Assembly (NCBI RefSeq): GCF_001277215.2
Contig: NZ_CP013940.1
Span: 2,604,001 to 2,668,000, forward strand
Origin: Cronobacter malonaticus LMG 23826
GTDB lineage: Bacteria; Pseudomonadota; Gammaproteobacteria; Enterobacterales; Enterobacteriaceae
Reading direction: 5' to 3'
DNA length: 64,000 bases
Shown: positions 1-9,666 of the stretch, piece by piece
How the letters are laid out: each line of letters begins with the position of its first letter
Position numbering within the stretch: the first letter of the stretch is position 1
Notes under the pieces: generated by a model
Told to the model about the DNA's origin: nothing
Database searches by the model: none
Seen by the model: the letters and a program-made list of their open reading frames with translations, nothing else
Translations under genes and position numbers: made by a program

Positions 1-54
1 TTGCGGATCTTGCAGAAAACAGGTCGAGATGACTCGCAAAGTGGTGTAACAGAC

Positions 55-82
55 ACAAAAAACGGCACCCGTAAGTACCGTT
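55..82 (-). terminator. ihfB intrinsic terminator
   Basis: On the minus strand AACGGTAC pairs with GTGCCGTT (one G-U pair) around a six-base loop, followed directly by a T-run. It lies 24 bases past the ihfB stop. The first 54 bases of the window hold no recognisable gene; in E. coli the next gene would be ycaI. Confidence 0.7.
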
Positions 83-106
83 CTCTGCAAGGTTAAGCGA
101 TAAAAC

Positions 107-391
107 TTAACCGTAAATATTGGCGCGGTCGCGTAGTTCTTTACCCGGCTTAAAGTGTGGAACGTATTTACCTTCCAGTTCGACTTTATCACCTGTTTTC
201 GGGTTACGCCCGGTGCGTGGTGCGCGATAGTGTAAGGAGAAACTGCCGAAACCCCGGATTTCAATACGCTCGCCCTGGGCAAGGGTAGAGGCCATATGTT
301 CCAGCATTTCTTTAACCGCATCTTCCACCGCTTTCGCCGGGATATGGGAGTGCTGGCTTGCAAGTCTTTCGATTAATTCTGACTTGGTCAT
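107..391 (-). CDS. ihfB: Integration host factor subunit beta
   Basis: This is the 94-residue beta subunit of IHF, the sequence-specific DNA-bending heterodimer that serves recombination, replication initiation and many promoters. The HU/IHF signature runs over residues 46-66 (GFGSF ... GRNPKTG), with Pro64 at the tip of the beta arm, the residue known to intercalate into DNA. The start at 391 ([10 protein letters not shown]) is chosen over an in-frame upstream ATG at 409 because it is the family start and leaves GGAGGAAAC as ribosome binding site. It lies downstream of rpsA in the same direction, as in E. coli, and is probably partly co-transcribed with it. Length is normal. Confidence 0.97.
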   Translation of the reverse strand: MTKSELIERLASQHSHIPAKAVEDAVKEMLEHMASTLAQGERIEIRGFGSFSLHYRAPRTGRNPKTGDKVELEGKYVPHFKPGKELRDRANIYG

Positions 392-441
392 GTTTCCTCC
401 GGTTTCCATTCAGGAAAATTGTCTTACAGCTACCATCGAAC

Positions 442-463
442 AAGGGCGGCCAAAGCCGCCCTT
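442..463 (-). terminator. Hairpin between rpsA and ihfB
   Basis: A perfect 9-bp inverted repeat, AAGGGCGGC/GCCGCCCTT, with a four-base loop. A second 8-bp hairpin (ATTACAGG/CCTGTAAT, 472-493) lies just upstream on the rpsA side. Neither is followed by a good T-run on the minus strand, so this may be an RNA-processing or partial termination site that lets some transcription reach ihfB. Confidence 0.5.
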
Positions 464-505
464 AGTGTCTGATTACAGGCCGGAACCTGTAATCTGTCAA
501 GGCAA

Positions 506-2179
506 TTACTCGCCTTTAGCTGCTTTGAATGCTTCAGCCATTGCGTTAGAGAAGTTGCCTTCTTCCTGTTTGTTGTTAACAGAAGCGATTGCATCTTTCT
601 CGTCAGCTTCGTCTTTCGCACGAACAGACAGGCTCACAACGCGGTTCTTACGATCAACGCCAGTGAATTTAGCTTCAACGTCGTCACCAACGCTCAGAAC
701 CAGAGTCGCGTCTTCTACGCGGTCACGGGAAGCTTCAGAAGCGCGCAGGTAACCCTCAACGCCGTCTGCTAATTCAACTGTAGCACCTTTCGCGTCAACT
801 GCGGTTACTTTACCAGTAACGATTGCACCTTTCTTGTTCAGCGCAACGTAGTTGTTGAACGGATCTTCTGCGAGCTGTTTAACGCCCAGAGAGATACGCT
901 CACGCTCTGCGTCAACCTGCAGTACAACGGCAGCGATTTCGTCGCCTTTTTTGTACTCGCGAACGGCTTCTTCGCCAGCCACGTTCCAGGAGATGTCAGA
1001 CAGGTGAACCAGACCGTCGATGCCGCCGTCCAGGCCGATGAAGATACCGAAGTCAGTGATAGACTTGATTTTACCTTCAACGCGATCGCCTTTGTTGTGG
1101 GTCTCAGCGAACTGCTGCCACGGGTTGGCTTTGCACTGTTTCAGGCCCAGGGAGATACGACGACGTTCTTCGTCGATATCCAGAACCATCACTTCTACCA
1201 CGTCACCAACGTTAACGACTTTGGACGGATGGATGTTTTTGTTGGTCCAGTCCATTTCGGAAACGTGTACCAGGCCTTCAACGCCTTCTTCGATTTCAAC
1301 GAAGCAGCCGTAGTCGGTCAGGTTGGTTACGCGACCAGTCAGGCGGGTGCCTTCCGGGTAACGTTTAGCGATAGCTACCCACGGATCTTCGCCCAGCTGT
1401 TTCAGGCCCAGGGAGACACGGGTACGCTCGCGGTCGAACTTCAGCACTTTAACAGTGATTTCGTCGCCCACGTTCACGATTTCGCTCGGATGCTTAACGC
1501 GTTTCCAGGCCATATCAGTGATGTGCAGCAAGCCGTCTACGCCGCCCAGATCAACGAATGCACCGTAGTCAGTGAGGTTCTTAACGATACCTTTAACTTC
1601 CATGCCTTCCTGCAGGTTTTCCAGCAGCTGATCGCGCTCTGCGCTGTTCTCAGATTCGATAACGGCACGACGAGAAACAACAACGTTGTTGCGCTTCTGA
1701 TCCAGCTTGATTACTTTGAATTCAAGCTCTTTGCCTTCGAGGTGCAGGGTGTCACGAACCGGACGCACGTCTACCAGGGAACCCGGCAGGAACGCACGAA
1801 TACCGTTCAGCTCAACAGTGAAGCCGCCCTTGACTTTGCCATTGATAACACCAGTAACGGTCGCTGCTTCTTCGTAAGCTTTTTCCAGCATCAGCCACGC
1901 TTCGTGACGTTTAGCCTTCTCACGAGACAGCAGGGTTTCGCCGAAACCGTCTTCTACTGCATCCAGAGCAACGTCAACTTCGTCACCAACCTGGATTTCA
2001 ATTTCGCCCTGGGCGTTTTTGAACTGCTCTGCCGGAATGGCGGACTCAGATTTCAGACCGGCGTCAACCAGTACTACGTCTTTGTCGATAGCAACAACAA
2101 CGCCACGAACGATAGAACCCGGGCGGGTTTCGATTTCTTTCAGGGATTCTTCAAAGAGTTGAGCAAAAGATTCAGTCAT
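506..2179 (-). CDS. rpsA: 30S ribosomal protein S1
   Basis: The 557-residue ribosomal protein S1 brings mRNA to the 30S subunit, unwinds structured leaders and is needed to translate most mRNAs. Six S1 (OB-fold) repeats can be followed: roughly residues 21-87, 105-171, 192-260, 277-347, 364-434 and 451-520. The last four contain the repeated RNA-binding pattern ending in ISLGLKQ or similar. The first two bind the ribosome, the later ones RNA. The length equals the E. coli protein. Codon use is strongly biased, as expected for a highly expressed gene. It sits between cmk upstream and ihfB downstream. In E. coli, S1 represses its own translation through the leader, which here would lie at about 2180-2290. 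Confidence 0.98.
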   Translation of the reverse strand: MTESFAQLFEESLKEIETRPGSIVRGVVVAIDKDVVLVDAGLKSESAIPAEQFKNAQGEIEIQVGDEVDVALDAVEDGFGETLLSREKAKRHEAWLMLEKAYEEAATVTGVINGKVKGGFTVELNGIRAFLPGSLVDVRPVRDTLHLEGKELEFKVIKLDQKRNNVVVSRRAVIESENSAERDQLLENLQEGMEVKGIVKNLTDYGAFVDLGGVDGLLHITDMAWKRVKHPSEIVNVGDEITVKVLKFDRERTRVSLGLKQLGEDPWVAIAKRYPEGTRLTGRVTNLTDYGCFVEIEEGVEGLVHVSEMDWTNKNIHPSKVVNVGDVVEVMVLDIDEERRRISLGLKQCKANPWQQFAETHNKGDRVEGKIKSITDFGIFIGLDGGIDGLVHLSDISWNVAGEEAVREYKKGDEIAAVVLQVDAERERISLGVKQLAEDPFNNYVALNKKGAIVTGKVTAVDAKGATVELADGVEGYLRASEASRDRVEDATLVLSVGDDVEAKFTGVDRKNRVVSLSVRAKDEADEKDAIASVNNKQEEGNFSNAMAEAFKAAKGE

Positions 2180-2290
2180 GTTTAATCTTCAGGTTTTAAA
2201 TTAACGTCCACCTGGCATCATGCTGGGTGGGGTTGTTTCACATACCCGCTGTCACTCCATTGCAACGGGGGTACTGCAAATTCGGTCGCG

Positions 2291-2977
2291 TTACTTCGCG
2301 AGAGCCAGTTTTTCACGGGCGTATTCGAGCGCCTTTTCGATAACCTCTTCAATGCTAAGGCTGGTGGAATCCAGCACCAGAGCATCTTGCGCGGGCACTA
2401 ACGGCGCGACTGGCCGGTTACGATCGCGATCGTCGCGCTCTTTTATCTCGGCCAAAAGGCGTTCAAAGTTAACACTAAAGCCCTTTTCCTGCAACTGTAG
2501 CATACGGCGGTGGGCGCGTTCTTCCGAGGAAGCGTCAAGGAAGATTTTTACAGGCGCATCAGGGAAAACCACCGTTCCCATGTCGCGCCCGTCAGCTATC
2601 AGACCGGGTGCTTCACGAAACGCGCGCTGACGGCGCAGCAATGCTTCACGCACGCGCGGGAACGCAGCGATTTGCGAGGCGGCATTCGCCACTTCCTGGG
2701 TGCGGATCTCAGCGCTAACATCTTCGCCTTCCAGAATCACTTCCAGTTCGCCCTGCTGCGCGACGAAACGCACATCCAGATGCGCAGCCAGCGGAACCAA
2801 AGCTTCTTCAGAGGCGACATCAACATGATGATGCAGGGCGGCCAGCGCGAGAACCCGATAGATAGCGCCGGAATCAAGCAAATGCCATTGCAGGGTTTCA
2901 GCCATCGCTTTACAGAGCGTGCCTTTCCCTGCGCCGCTTGGGCCATCGATTGTGATTACCGGGACGGATGCCGTCAT
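2291..2977 (-). CDS. cmk: Cytidylate kinase
   Basis: Cmk phosphorylates CMP and dCMP with ATP, recycling cytidine nucleotides from RNA and lipid turnover. The 228-residue protein has its P-loop at residues 12-19 (GPSGAGKG) and the conserved DGRDMG segment for nucleotide binding in the second half. The start at 2977 is preferred to the longer reading from 3013: it is preceded by AAGGAGAAAAAG and begins at the family start ([12 protein letters not shown]). It lies upstream of rpsA in the same direction. In E. coli, ycaL lies between aroA and cmk, but here only 177 bases separate them and no such gene is present. Confidence 0.97.
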   Translation of the reverse strand: MTASVPVITIDGPSGAGKGTLCKAMAETLQWHLLDSGAIYRVLALAALHHHVDVASEEALVPLAAHLDVRFVAQQGELEVILEGEDVSAEIRTQEVANAASQIAAFPRVREALLRRQRAFREAPGLIADGRDMGTVVFPDAPVKIFLDASSEERAHRRMLQLQEKGFSVNFERLLAEIKERDDRDRNRPVAPLVPAQDALVLDSTSLSIEEVIEKALEYAREKLALAK

Positions 2978-3154
2978 CTTTTTCTCCTTCAATAACAAAT
3001 GGCAGGCCTGCAACGTGAACGCGGCGCATTATACGCTTCATCACCGCAGACTGTTATCTTTCCGGCAAAATATCGCCGCCATTGTGGCTGAGTGTAGAAG
3101 AATTGGGCGCAGATGCCCGGAACGGCGCGTTGCCGATCCGGGTAAGCAGTAAAT

Positions 3155-4441
3155 TCAGGAGGCGTGGCTGATGCGCGCGAGCTGCGTGAAATAGTCCGGG
3201 AAGGTTTTCGCGGTGCATTTCGGGTCGAGAATCGTAACTGGCGTATCGGAAAGCGCCACCAGCGAGAAACACATCGCCATGCGGTGATCGTTATACGTAC
3301 CGATATCCGCAAACTGCAGCTGCGCTGGCGGCGTAACGGTGATGAAGTCATGCCCCTCTTCAACCGTAGCGCCGACTTTGCGCAGCTCGGTAGCCATTGC
3401 CGCCAGACGATCGGTTTCTTTCACACGCCAGTTATAGATATTACGAAGCGTGGTGGTGCCTTTGGCAAACAACGCGGTGGTGGCGATGGTCATCGCCGCG
3501 TCGGGAATATGGTTCATATCCATGTCGATCGCGTTCAGCTCACCGCGGGTGCAGCTGATGAAATCGTCGCCCCAGGTGATGTGCGCGCCCATTTTTTCCA
3601 GCACGTCAGCAAAGCGAATATCGCCTTGTACGCTGTTACGCCCGATACCGGTGACCTTCACAGTGCCGCCTTTAATGGCCGCTGCCGCGAGGAAATATGA
3701 GGCAGAAGACGCATCGCCTTCTACCAGGTAATGCCCTGGCGACTGATATTGCTGGCCGCCCTGAATAACAAAACGCTGGTAGTTCTGGTTTTCCACCTCG
3801 ACCCCAAAGGTTTTCATCAGGTGCAGCGTAATATCAATATAGGGCTTTGACACCAGATCGCCTTTGATATCAATGGCGGTGTTGCCCGGCGCGAGCGGCG
3901 CCGCCATTAACAGCGCGGTCAGGAACTGGCTGGAGACGCTGCCATCAACGGTCACGTTGCCACCGGTGAAACCGCCTTTAAGATGCAGCGGCGGATAGTT
4001 TTCCTGCTCCAGATACGTAATGTCCGCGCCGCCCTGACGCAGTGCATCCACCAGATGTCCAATCGGGCGCTCTTTCATGCGCGGCTCGCCGGTCAGCACA
4101 ACGTTATTTGTGCCAAGGCACAGCGCCGCCGTGAGTGGACGCATCGCAGTACCGGCGTTACCTAAAAACAGCTCCAGCTCCACGAGCGTATTAAACGGCC
4201 CGCCCTGCCCCTGAATTTCGCAGCGGGTGCGATCGTCAGAAAGCGAATAGTGAACGCCAAGCGCTTTCAGCGCGTTGAGCATATGGCGCACGTCGTCGCT
4301 ATCTAACAGGTTGGTAAGCGTCGTGGTGCCTTTCGCCAGCGCCGCCAGCAGCAGCGCACGGTTGGAAACGCTCTTGGAGCCCGGAAGGTTAATGGTGCCA
4401 TCCACGCGCGCGATGGGTTGTAAGGTCAGGGATTCCTGCAT
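3155..4441 (-). CDS. aroA: 3-phosphoshikimate 1-carboxyvinyltransferase (EPSP synthase)
   Basis: AroA transfers enolpyruvyl from PEP to shikimate-3-phosphate, the sixth step of the chorismate pathway, and is the target of glyphosate. The 428-residue protein has the N-terminal [12 protein letters not shown] block (Lys23) and GNAGTAMRP at residues 94-102. These are the motifs of the class I, glyphosate-sensitive form. It is one residue longer at the N-terminus than E. coli AroA (MQESL against MESL). It follows serC in the same direction with a hairpin terminator between, the classic serC-aroA mixed-function operon. Confidence 0.98.
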   Translation of the reverse strand: MQESLTLQPIARVDGTINLPGSKSVSNRALLLAALAKGTTTLTNLLDSDDVRHMLNALKALGVHYSLSDDRTRCEIQGQGGPFNTLVELELFLGNAGTAMRPLTAALCLGTNNVVLTGEPRMKERPIGHLVDALRQGGADITYLEQENYPPLHLKGGFTGGNVTVDGSVSSQFLTALLMAAPLAPGNTAIDIKGDLVSKPYIDITLHLMKTFGVEVENQNYQRFVIQGGQQYQSPGHYLVEGDASSASYFLAAAAIKGGTVKVTGIGRNSVQGDIRFADVLEKMGAHITWGDDFISCTRGELNAIDMDMNHIPDAAMTIATTALFAKGTTTLRNIYNWRVKETDRLAAMATELRKVGATVEEGHDFITVTPPAQLQFADIGTYNDHRMAMCFSLVALSDTPVTILDPKCTAKTFPDYFTQLARISHAS

Positions 4442-4463
4442 GGAAAAAGTCTCGATAAAACAG

Positions 4464-4490
4464 AATAAAACCCCGCGGCCAGCCGCGGGG
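4464..4490 (-). terminator. serC-aroA intercistronic terminator/attenuator
   Basis: On the minus strand CCCCGCGGC and CCGCGGGG form a GC-rich hairpin with a tiny loop followed by TTTTATT. It lies 18 bases after the serC stop and before aroA. In E. coli a terminator at this place stops part of the serC transcription and so lowers aroA expression relative to serC. Confidence 0.85.
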
Positions 4491-4508
4491 CGAAACGTAA
4501 CGGAAGGA

Positions 4509-5594
4509 TTAGCCGTGGCGGCGTTCGAAATCCACCATAAAGTCGGTCAGGGCTTTTACCCCTTCGAGCGGCATCGCGTTGTAAATAGAGGCGCGCATGC
4601 CGCCCACCACGCGGTGGCCTTTCAGCGCATGCAGACCAGCGGCAAAGGACTCTTCAAGGAAGAGTTTGTCCAGGCTGCTGTCGGCGAGCTGGAACGGCAC
4701 GTTCATGCGTGAACGGTTAGCGGCCGCCACATCGTTGCGGTAGAAATCGCTGTTATCAATCACGCCGTAAAGCAGATCGGCTTTTTGCTGGTTGATCTTA
4801 TCCATCGCCGCCACGCCGCCGTTGGCTTTGAGCCATTTAAAGACCAGGCCCGCGAGATACCAGGCAAACGTCGGCGGCGTGTTGAACATAGAGTCGTTCT
4901 CGCTCAGTACGCTGTAGTCCAGCACCGACGGGCAAGAGACATGCGCCTTACCGAGAAGATCCTCACGCACGATAACCAGCGTCAGGCCCGCCGGGCCGAT
5001 GTTTTTCTGCGCGCCTGCGTAGATAACGCCGTAACGGCTGACGTCAATCGGGTGAGAAAGAATGGTGGAGGAGAAATCTGCGGTGACGATAGCATCGCCG
5101 AAATCAGGCGTATCGTTAATCGCGATGCCGTCAATGGTTTCATTCGGGCAGTAGTGCACGTAAGCGGCATCCGCCGAGAGCTGCCATTCGCTCATCGGCT
5201 TAATGGCGCGTTTGCCATCAACCGTGATTTTCGCGTCGATGACGTTCGGCGTCAGGTATTTTTTGGCTTCTTTAACAGCACTTGCCGCCCAGTAGCCACC
5301 GTCAACGTAATCTGCGGTGGTTTTGTCGCCCAGCAGATTCAGCGGAAGCGCGGAGAACTGCCCGCGTCCGCCGCCGTGGCAGAATAAAACTTTGTAATTT
5401 GAGGGGATTTCCAGCAGATCGCGAAAATCCTGTTCCGCCTGTTCAGCCACCTGAATAAACTCTTTGCTGCGGTGGCTGATTTCCATCACAGAGGTGCCTA
5501 ACCCCTGCCAGTCACGCAACTCTTCCTGAGCCACTCGTAACACATCCGCCGGCAGCATCGCCGGGCCAGAACTAAAATTGTAGACCTGAGCCAT
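4509..5594 (-). CDS. serC: Phosphoserine aminotransferase
   Basis: SerC is a PLP enzyme that transaminates 3-phosphohydroxypyruvate to phosphoserine and also acts in pyridoxal phosphate synthesis on the 4-phosphoerythronate branch. The 361-residue protein carries the Schiff-base lysine Lys197 in [10 protein letters not shown], the [10 protein letters not shown]-terminus and the HGGGRGQF loop of the PLP phosphate site. The ATG at 5594 is the family start and has GAGGGGAA upstream. It leads the serC-aroA operon. In E. coli the promoter answers to Lrp and CRP; no operator could be assigned here by eye. Confidence 0.98.
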   Translation of the reverse strand: MAQVYNFSSGPAMLPADVLRVAQEELRDWQGLGTSVMEISHRSKEFIQVAEQAEQDFRDLLEIPSNYKVLFCHGGGRGQFSALPLNLLGDKTTADYVDGGYWAASAVKEAKKYLTPNVIDAKITVDGKRAIKPMSEWQLSADAAYVHYCPNETIDGIAINDTPDFGDAIVTADFSSTILSHPIDVSRYGVIYAGAQKNIGPAGLTLVIVREDLLGKAHVSCPSVLDYSVLSENDSMFNTPPTFAWYLAGLVFKWLKANGGVAAMDKINQQKADLLYGVIDNSDFYRNDVAAANRSRMNVPFQLADSSLDKLFLEESFAAGLHALKGHRVVGGMRASIYNAMPLEGVKALTDFMVDFERRHG

Positions 5595-5719
5595 TTCCCC
5601 TCACCACGCTAAAAGCAATAAGTTTTTCCTGTGGCTATCGGTTTTATCATTCCGTTGACAGGGCTGCAACGGCTAATCCTGGCACCGGGGGGAATGTGCG
5701 CCAAATCACACAACACAAT

Positions 5720-5744
5720 CCGCCAGCGCAGCGCCCGCTGGCGG
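5720..5744 (-). terminator. Hairpin downstream of ycaP
   Basis: A 9-bp perfect inverted repeat, CCGCCAGCG/CGCTGGCGG, lies 12 bases past the ycaP stop on the minus strand. The following bases (ATTGTG) are only weakly T-rich, so termination may be inefficient. Confidence 0.4.
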
Positions 5745-5756
5745 TGGAATTTGCTG

Positions 5757-6449
5757 TCAGGTGACGCGGGTCGCGGTGCTTGCCTTCACCCATATATGGT
5801 TTTTGCAGCGCGGACAGGACGGTTTGACGCCTGCGTTAAACGTCACCACTTCGCTACACCGGATACAGGCGTAATCACCGGTTTCGGGGATATGTTCAAA
5901 ACGCTCGCTACAATACTCCGGCAGAATCGACAGCCCCGGGCGCACCAGTTTGTCGGGATAGTAATAGACGCTGATTTGTCCGTTAGCCTCAAGGATGGCG
6001 AGTCGCACCTGCCCCAGATGCTCCACGCCTTTGGTTCGCAGCTCCATAAAGAACTCAAATTCCGTCATGTTCTCCCGGTTGAGTTTTTCCCAGGCCAGCT
6101 CACCGTCTTCAATAATGATGCGCGGTTTGCCCTCCAGCAGATCCTCAAGCTTTTCGCTACAGGACATCAGCCACATCACCAGGCGGTAGAGCAAACCGAG
6201 CGTGACGAAAACTACCAGCACCGGCAGCAGCGGCACGTCGTCGTAAAACGCCACGTCACCCGCCGCTGAGCCGAGCGTCAGGATAATCAGCACCTCAAAG
6301 AGCGACATCTGACGCACGCCGCGCCGCCCGGTGATTTTGAGAAACAGAAACACCAGAATAAAGGTGTAAAGACTGCGCAGCGCGACTTCACCCAGAAATT
6401 CAAGAGGAAATTTGTCAAGCGCCATCCGTTGCAAATCGAAAGCTTTCAT
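5757..6449 (-). CDS. ycaP: DUF421 inner-membrane protein YcaP
   Basis: This 230-residue protein matches E. coli YcaP, an inner-membrane protein of the DUF421 (YetF-like) family with no established function. Three membrane segments are visible at about residues 20-40, 50-69 and 72-95. They are followed by a soluble alpha/beta domain with the conserved IIIEDGEL and FFMELR blocks. The C-terminus holds two CxxC pairs (Cys195/198 and Cys212/215), which look like a small zinc ribbon. The start at 6449 (MKAFDLQ) is taken because it matches the family; the longer reading from 6491 is not conserved. It is divergent from ycaO and probably monocistronic. Confidence 0.9.
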   Translation of the reverse strand: MKAFDLQRMALDKFPLEFLGEVALRSLYTFILVFLFLKITGRRGVRQMSLFEVLIILTLGSAAGDVAFYDDVPLLPVLVVFVTLGLLYRLVMWLMSCSEKLEDLLEGKPRIIIEDGELAWEKLNRENMTEFEFFMELRTKGVEHLGQVRLAILEANGQISVYYYPDKLVRPGLSILPEYCSERFEHIPETGDYACIRCSEVVTFNAGVKPSCPRCKNHIWVKASTATRVT

Positions 6450-6590
6450 ATTTTTCTTACGCCATAACAGGGAGTTATCTTCATTAAGCATAGTCGCAAG
6501 ATTTATTTTTGCCGCGTCGGGCGGGACGATGGCGCAGAAGGGTTAAAATCCGTATCATTGCGCGCTTTGCGTACGATAAAAGTGGATCCC

Positions 6591-8354
6591 ATGACTCAAA
6601 CCTTCATCCCCGGCAAAGATGCCGCTCTGGAAGACTCCATCGCTCGCTTCCAGCAGAAACTCACCGATCTGGGCTTTAACATCGAAGAAGCCTCCTGGCT
6701 GAACCCGGTGCCGAACGTCTGGTCTGTGCATATTCGCGACAAAGAGTGCGCGCTGTGCTTTACCAACGGTAAAGGTGCCACCAAAAAAGCCGCGCTGGCC
6801 TCCGCGCTGGGCGAATACTTTGAGCGTCTGTCCACCAACTATTTCTTCGCCGATTTCTGGCTGGGCGATACGATCGCGAACGGCCCGTTCGTGCACTATC
6901 CGAACGAAAAATGGTTCCCGATCCCGCAGAGTGATGAACTGCCAGAAGGCATTCTTGATGCCCGTCTGCGCGCGTTTTACGATCCGGAGAACGAACTGAC
7001 CGCCAGTATGCTGGTTGACCTGCAATCCGGTAATGAAGAGCGCGGCATCTGCGCCCTGCCGTTTACGCGCCAGTCGGATGAGCAGACCGTCTATATTCCG
7101 ATGAACATTGTGGGCAACCTGTATGTGTCCAACGGCATGTCTGCTGGTAATACCCGCAACGAAGCCCGCGTTCAGGGGCTGTCTGAAGTCTTTGAGCGCC
7201 ATATCAAAAATCGCATTATTGCCGAGAGCATCAGCCTGCCGGAAATCCCGCAAGAGGTTCTGGCGCGCTATCCGGGCGTGGTAGAGGCTATCAATACGCT
7301 CGAAGCGGAAGGCTTCCCGATTTTCGCTTACGACGGCTCTCTTGGCGGAAAATATCCGGTTATCTGCGTCGTGCTGTTTAATCCGGCCAACGGTACCTGC
7401 TTTGCGTCTTTCGGCGCGCATCCTGATTTCGGCGTGGCGCTGGAACGTACCGTCACCGAATTGCTGCAGGGCCGCGGCCTGAAAGATCTCGACGTGTTTA
7501 CGCCACCGACGTTCGACGATGAAGAAGTGGCCGAGCATGCGAACCTTGAGACGCACTTCATCGACTCCAGCGGTCTTATCTCCTGGGATATGTTTAAGCA
7601 GGACGCAGATTACCCGTTTGTAGACTGGAGCTTCGCCGGTACGACAGAAGAAGAATTCGCTACCCTGATGGCGATTTTTAAGGCTGAAGATAAAGAAGTC
7701 TACATCGCCGATTACGAGCATCTGGGCGTTTACGCCTGCCGTATCATTGTGCCGGGCATGTCCGATATCTATCCGGCAGAAGATCTGCTTCTCGCCAATA
7801 ACAACATGGGTAGCCATCTGCGCGAAACGCTGTTGGCGCTGCCGGGCAGCGAGTGGGAAAAAGAAGATTATCTGAATCTGATCGCTCAGCTGGATGAAGA
7901 AGGCCATGACGACTTCACCCGCGTGCGCGAGCTGCTGGGCCTGGCAACGGGTAAAGACAACGGCTGGTATACCCTGCGCATCGGCGAGCTGAAAGCGATG
8001 CTGGCGCTGGCAGGTGGCGATCTGGATCAGGCGCTGATCTGGACCGAGTGGACCATGGAGTTTAACGCCTCGGTATTCAGCGCCGGGCGCGCCAACTACT
8101 ATCGTTGCCTGCAGACGCTTCTGCTGCTGGCGCAGGAAGAGGAGCGCGAGCCGCTGCAATACCTGAATGCTTTTGTCCGGATGTATGGCGCAGAGGCGGT
8201 GGAAGCGGCCAGCGCGGCCATCAGCGGCGAAGCGCCCTTCTATGGTCTGCAGCCTGTCGATGGCGAGCTTAAAGCCTTCCCGGCGCATCAGTCGCTGCTG
8301 GCAGCCTACGAAAAACTTCAGCGCGCTAAAGCGAAGTTTTGGCAAGGAAATTGA
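6591..8354 (+). CDS. ycaO: YcaO cyclodehydratase-family protein (ribosomal protein S12 methylthiolation factor)
   Basis: This is the stand-alone YcaO protein, 587 residues against 586 in E. coli, whose family uses ATP to activate backbone amides. In E. coli it assists RimO in beta-methylthiolation of Asp in ribosomal protein S12. ATP-binding blocks are visible at residues 71-79 (SALGEYFER) and 191-203 (EARVQGLSEVFER). The last hundred residues are helical and repeat-like (TPR type). The ATG at 6591 was chosen over 6558 from family alignment, with GTGGATCCC as a weak ribosome site. No precursor peptide, dehydrogenase or transporter lies beside it, so it is not a thiazole/oxazole peptide cluster. 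It lies upstream of focA, and distal focA-pfl promoters lie inside it in E. coli. Confidence 0.95.
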   Translation: MTQTFIPGKDAALEDSIARFQQKLTDLGFNIEEASWLNPVPNVWSVHIRDKECALCFTNGKGATKKAALASALGEYFERLSTNYFFADFWLGDTIANGPFVHYPNEKWFPIPQSDELPEGILDARLRAFYDPENELTASMLVDLQSGNEERGICALPFTRQSDEQTVYIPMNIVGNLYVSNGMSAGNTRNEARVQGLSEVFERHIKNRIIAESISLPEIPQEVLARYPGVVEAINTLEAEGFPIFAYDGSLGGKYPVICVVLFNPANGTCFASFGAHPDFGVALERTVTELLQGRGLKDLDVFTPPTFDDEEVAEHANLETHFIDSSGLISWDMFKQDADYPFVDWSFAGTTEEEFATLMAIFKAEDKEVYIADYEHLGVYACRIIVPGMSDIYPAEDLLLANNNMGSHLRETLLALPGSEWEKEDYLNLIAQLDEEGHDDFTRVRELLGLATGKDNGWYTLRIGELKAMLALAGGDLDQALIWTEWTMEFNASVFSAGRANYYRCLQTLLLLAQEEEREPLQYLNAFVRMYGAEAVEAASAAISGEAPFYGLQPVDGELKAFPAHQSLLAAYEKLQRAKAKFWQGN

Positions 8355-8369
8355 TATAACTCATATCAA
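8351..8369. promoter_or_regulatory. Inverted repeat over the ycaO stop codon (possible FNR/ArcA-type site)
   Basis: TTGATAT and ATATCAA form a perfect 7-bp inverted repeat separated by five bases, overlapping the ycaO stop. The half-sites resemble FNR half-sites, but the spacing is larger than the FNR optimum of four. It lies about 390 bases before focA, where additional anaerobic promoter elements are known in E. coli. It could also be a weak RNA hairpin. Confidence 0.35.
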
Positions 8370-8403
8370 TTGACCTGCTTCACACTTATGTTTAGCAAAT
8401 ATG

Positions 8404-8432
8404 ACGGGGCGCGTTTTCGGCCCCGTTTTTAT
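8404..8432 (+). terminator. ycaO intrinsic terminator
   Basis: ACGGGGC and GCCCCGT form a 7-bp stem with a nine-base loop, followed by TTTTTATTTG, about 50 bases after the ycaO stop. Confidence 0.8.
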
Positions 8433-8757
8433 TTGTCTGGTGAAAATTTAATTGTAAATATCGAGTTAATAATTGGTGAATATGAAATATATCCACCAGG
8501 CTTGATTGTTACCTTTTTTAGCCAATAATTCATATTGATTAACACTTTGTGGGGAGAGGTAAACCGCTTTTTTTTCAACACTTTTAATAATTTTTAAAAT
8601 TTATTTTTTACTTTATAATCAAAAAGTTAATCTGAAATTGCGTAAAAACCAAACGCCTTTCAGTCCTGCAAACCTGGCGAGATATGATCCATATCAAATT
8701 TTACTCCATCACGCTTTGTTAGTATCAACTCGCCGAATAAATAAAGAGAGAGTTAGT
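8433..8757 (+). promoter_or_regulatory. focA-pflB upstream control region
   Basis: This is about 325 bases of AT-rich DNA without a credible gene. It ends in AAGAGAGAGTTA just before the focA GTG. It holds the FNR-type box at 8684-8697. In E. coli the matching region carries the oxygen-regulated promoters of the focA-pfl operon, controlled by FNR, ArcA and IHF. An IHF site is plausible in the AT-rich stretch at 8570-8625, but I cannot define it. Confidence 0.6.
8684..8697 (+). promoter_or_regulatory. FNR-type binding site upstream of focA
   Basis: ATGAT-CCAT-ATCAA matches the FNR consensus TTGAT-N4-ATCAA at nine of ten defined positions. It is centred about 67 bases before the focA start codon, where E. 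coli has its main anaerobic focA-pfl promoter. Confidence 0.7.
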
Positions 8758-9615
8758 GTGAAAGCTGACAACCCTTTTGACTCATTACTCCCTGCTGCGA
8801 TGGCGAAAGTCGCTGAAGAAGCGGGCGTTTATAAAGCCACGAAACATCCGTTAAAAACGTTTTATCTGGCAATTACGGCTGGCGTATTCATTTCCATTGC
8901 TTTTGTTTTCTATATCACCGCCACCACCGGCGCTGCCGCAATGCCTTTTGGCATTACCAAACTGATTGGCGGTATCTGTTTCTCACTCGGTCTGATTCTT
9001 TGCGTCATCTGCGGCGCCGATCTTTTTACCTCAACGGTACTGATTGTGGTCGCGAAAGCCAGCGGCCGTATCACCTGGGGTCAGCTGACGCGCAACTGGG
9101 TGAATGTGTATATCGGCAACCTGATTGGCGCTCTGCTCTTTGTTTTACTGATGTGGCTTTCTGGCGAGTATATGACCGCCAATGGCGGTTGGGGGCTTAA
9201 CGTCCTGCAAACGGCGTCGCATAAAGTTGAACATACGTTTATCGAGGCAGTTTGCCTTGGCATCCTGGCCAACCTGATGGTCTGTCTGGCCGTCTGGATG
9301 AGTTACTCAGGACGCAGCCTTATCGATAAGGCCTTTATTATGATTCTGCCGGTCGGCATGTTTGTGGCCAGCGGATTCGAACACAGCATCGCCAACATGT
9401 TTATGATCCCGATGGGGATAGTGATTCGTCACTTTGGCAGCCCGGAGTTCTGGAGCGCGATCCACGCTTCGCCAGACCAATTTTCTCATCTGACCGTGAT
9501 GAATTTCATCGTCGATAACCTGATACCGGTAACGATTGGTAATATTATCGGTGGGGGGTTGCTTGTCGGATTGACGTACTGGGTCATTTACCTGCGTGGC
9601 GACGACCATCGCTGA
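8758..9615 (+). CDS. focA: Formate channel FocA
   Basis: FocA is a pentameric inner-membrane channel of the formate/nitrite transporter family that moves formate in and out during mixed-acid fermentation. The 285-residue protein shows six hydrophobic segments. It has the conserved GADLFTSTVLIV and FEHSIANMF blocks, which contain the pore-lining histidine. The start is GTG at 8758 (reading KADNPFDSLLPAAMAK next), as in the family; the 40-residue upstream extension from 8638 is not conserved. A purine-rich GAGAGAG precedes it. pflB starts 51 bases downstream, so the two form the focA-pflB operon, and PflB's gating interaction with FocA is known in E. coli. Confidence 0.97.
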   Translation: MKADNPFDSLLPAAMAKVAEEAGVYKATKHPLKTFYLAITAGVFISIAFVFYITATTGAAAMPFGITKLIGGICFSLGLILCVICGADLFTSTVLIVVAKASGRITWGQLTRNWVNVYIGNLIGALLFVLLMWLSGEYMTANGGWGLNVLQTASHKVEHTFIEAVCLGILANLMVCLAVWMSYSGRSLIDKAFIMILPVGMFVASGFEHSIANMFMIPMGIVIRHFGSPEFWSAIHASPDQFSHLTVMNFIVDNLIPVTIGNIIGGGLLVGLTYWVIYLRGDDHR

Positions 9616-9666
9616 TAGTTGTTCCAGGCAGTAAATAAAAAATCCACTTAAGAAGGTAGGTGTTAC

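Noticed and set aside
1004..2185. 393-residue open frame opposite rpsA
   Set aside because: Shadow of a highly expressed ribosomal protein gene.
6555..8345. 596-residue open frame opposite ycaO
   Set aside because: Antisense shadow of a conserved gene; no family resemblance and no ribosome site.
6591..8354. ycaO as part of a thiazole/oxazole-modified peptide cluster
   Set aside because: Neighbours are ycaP and focA-pfl; there is no precursor, E1-like or dehydrogenase gene. The sequence is the housekeeping YcaO.
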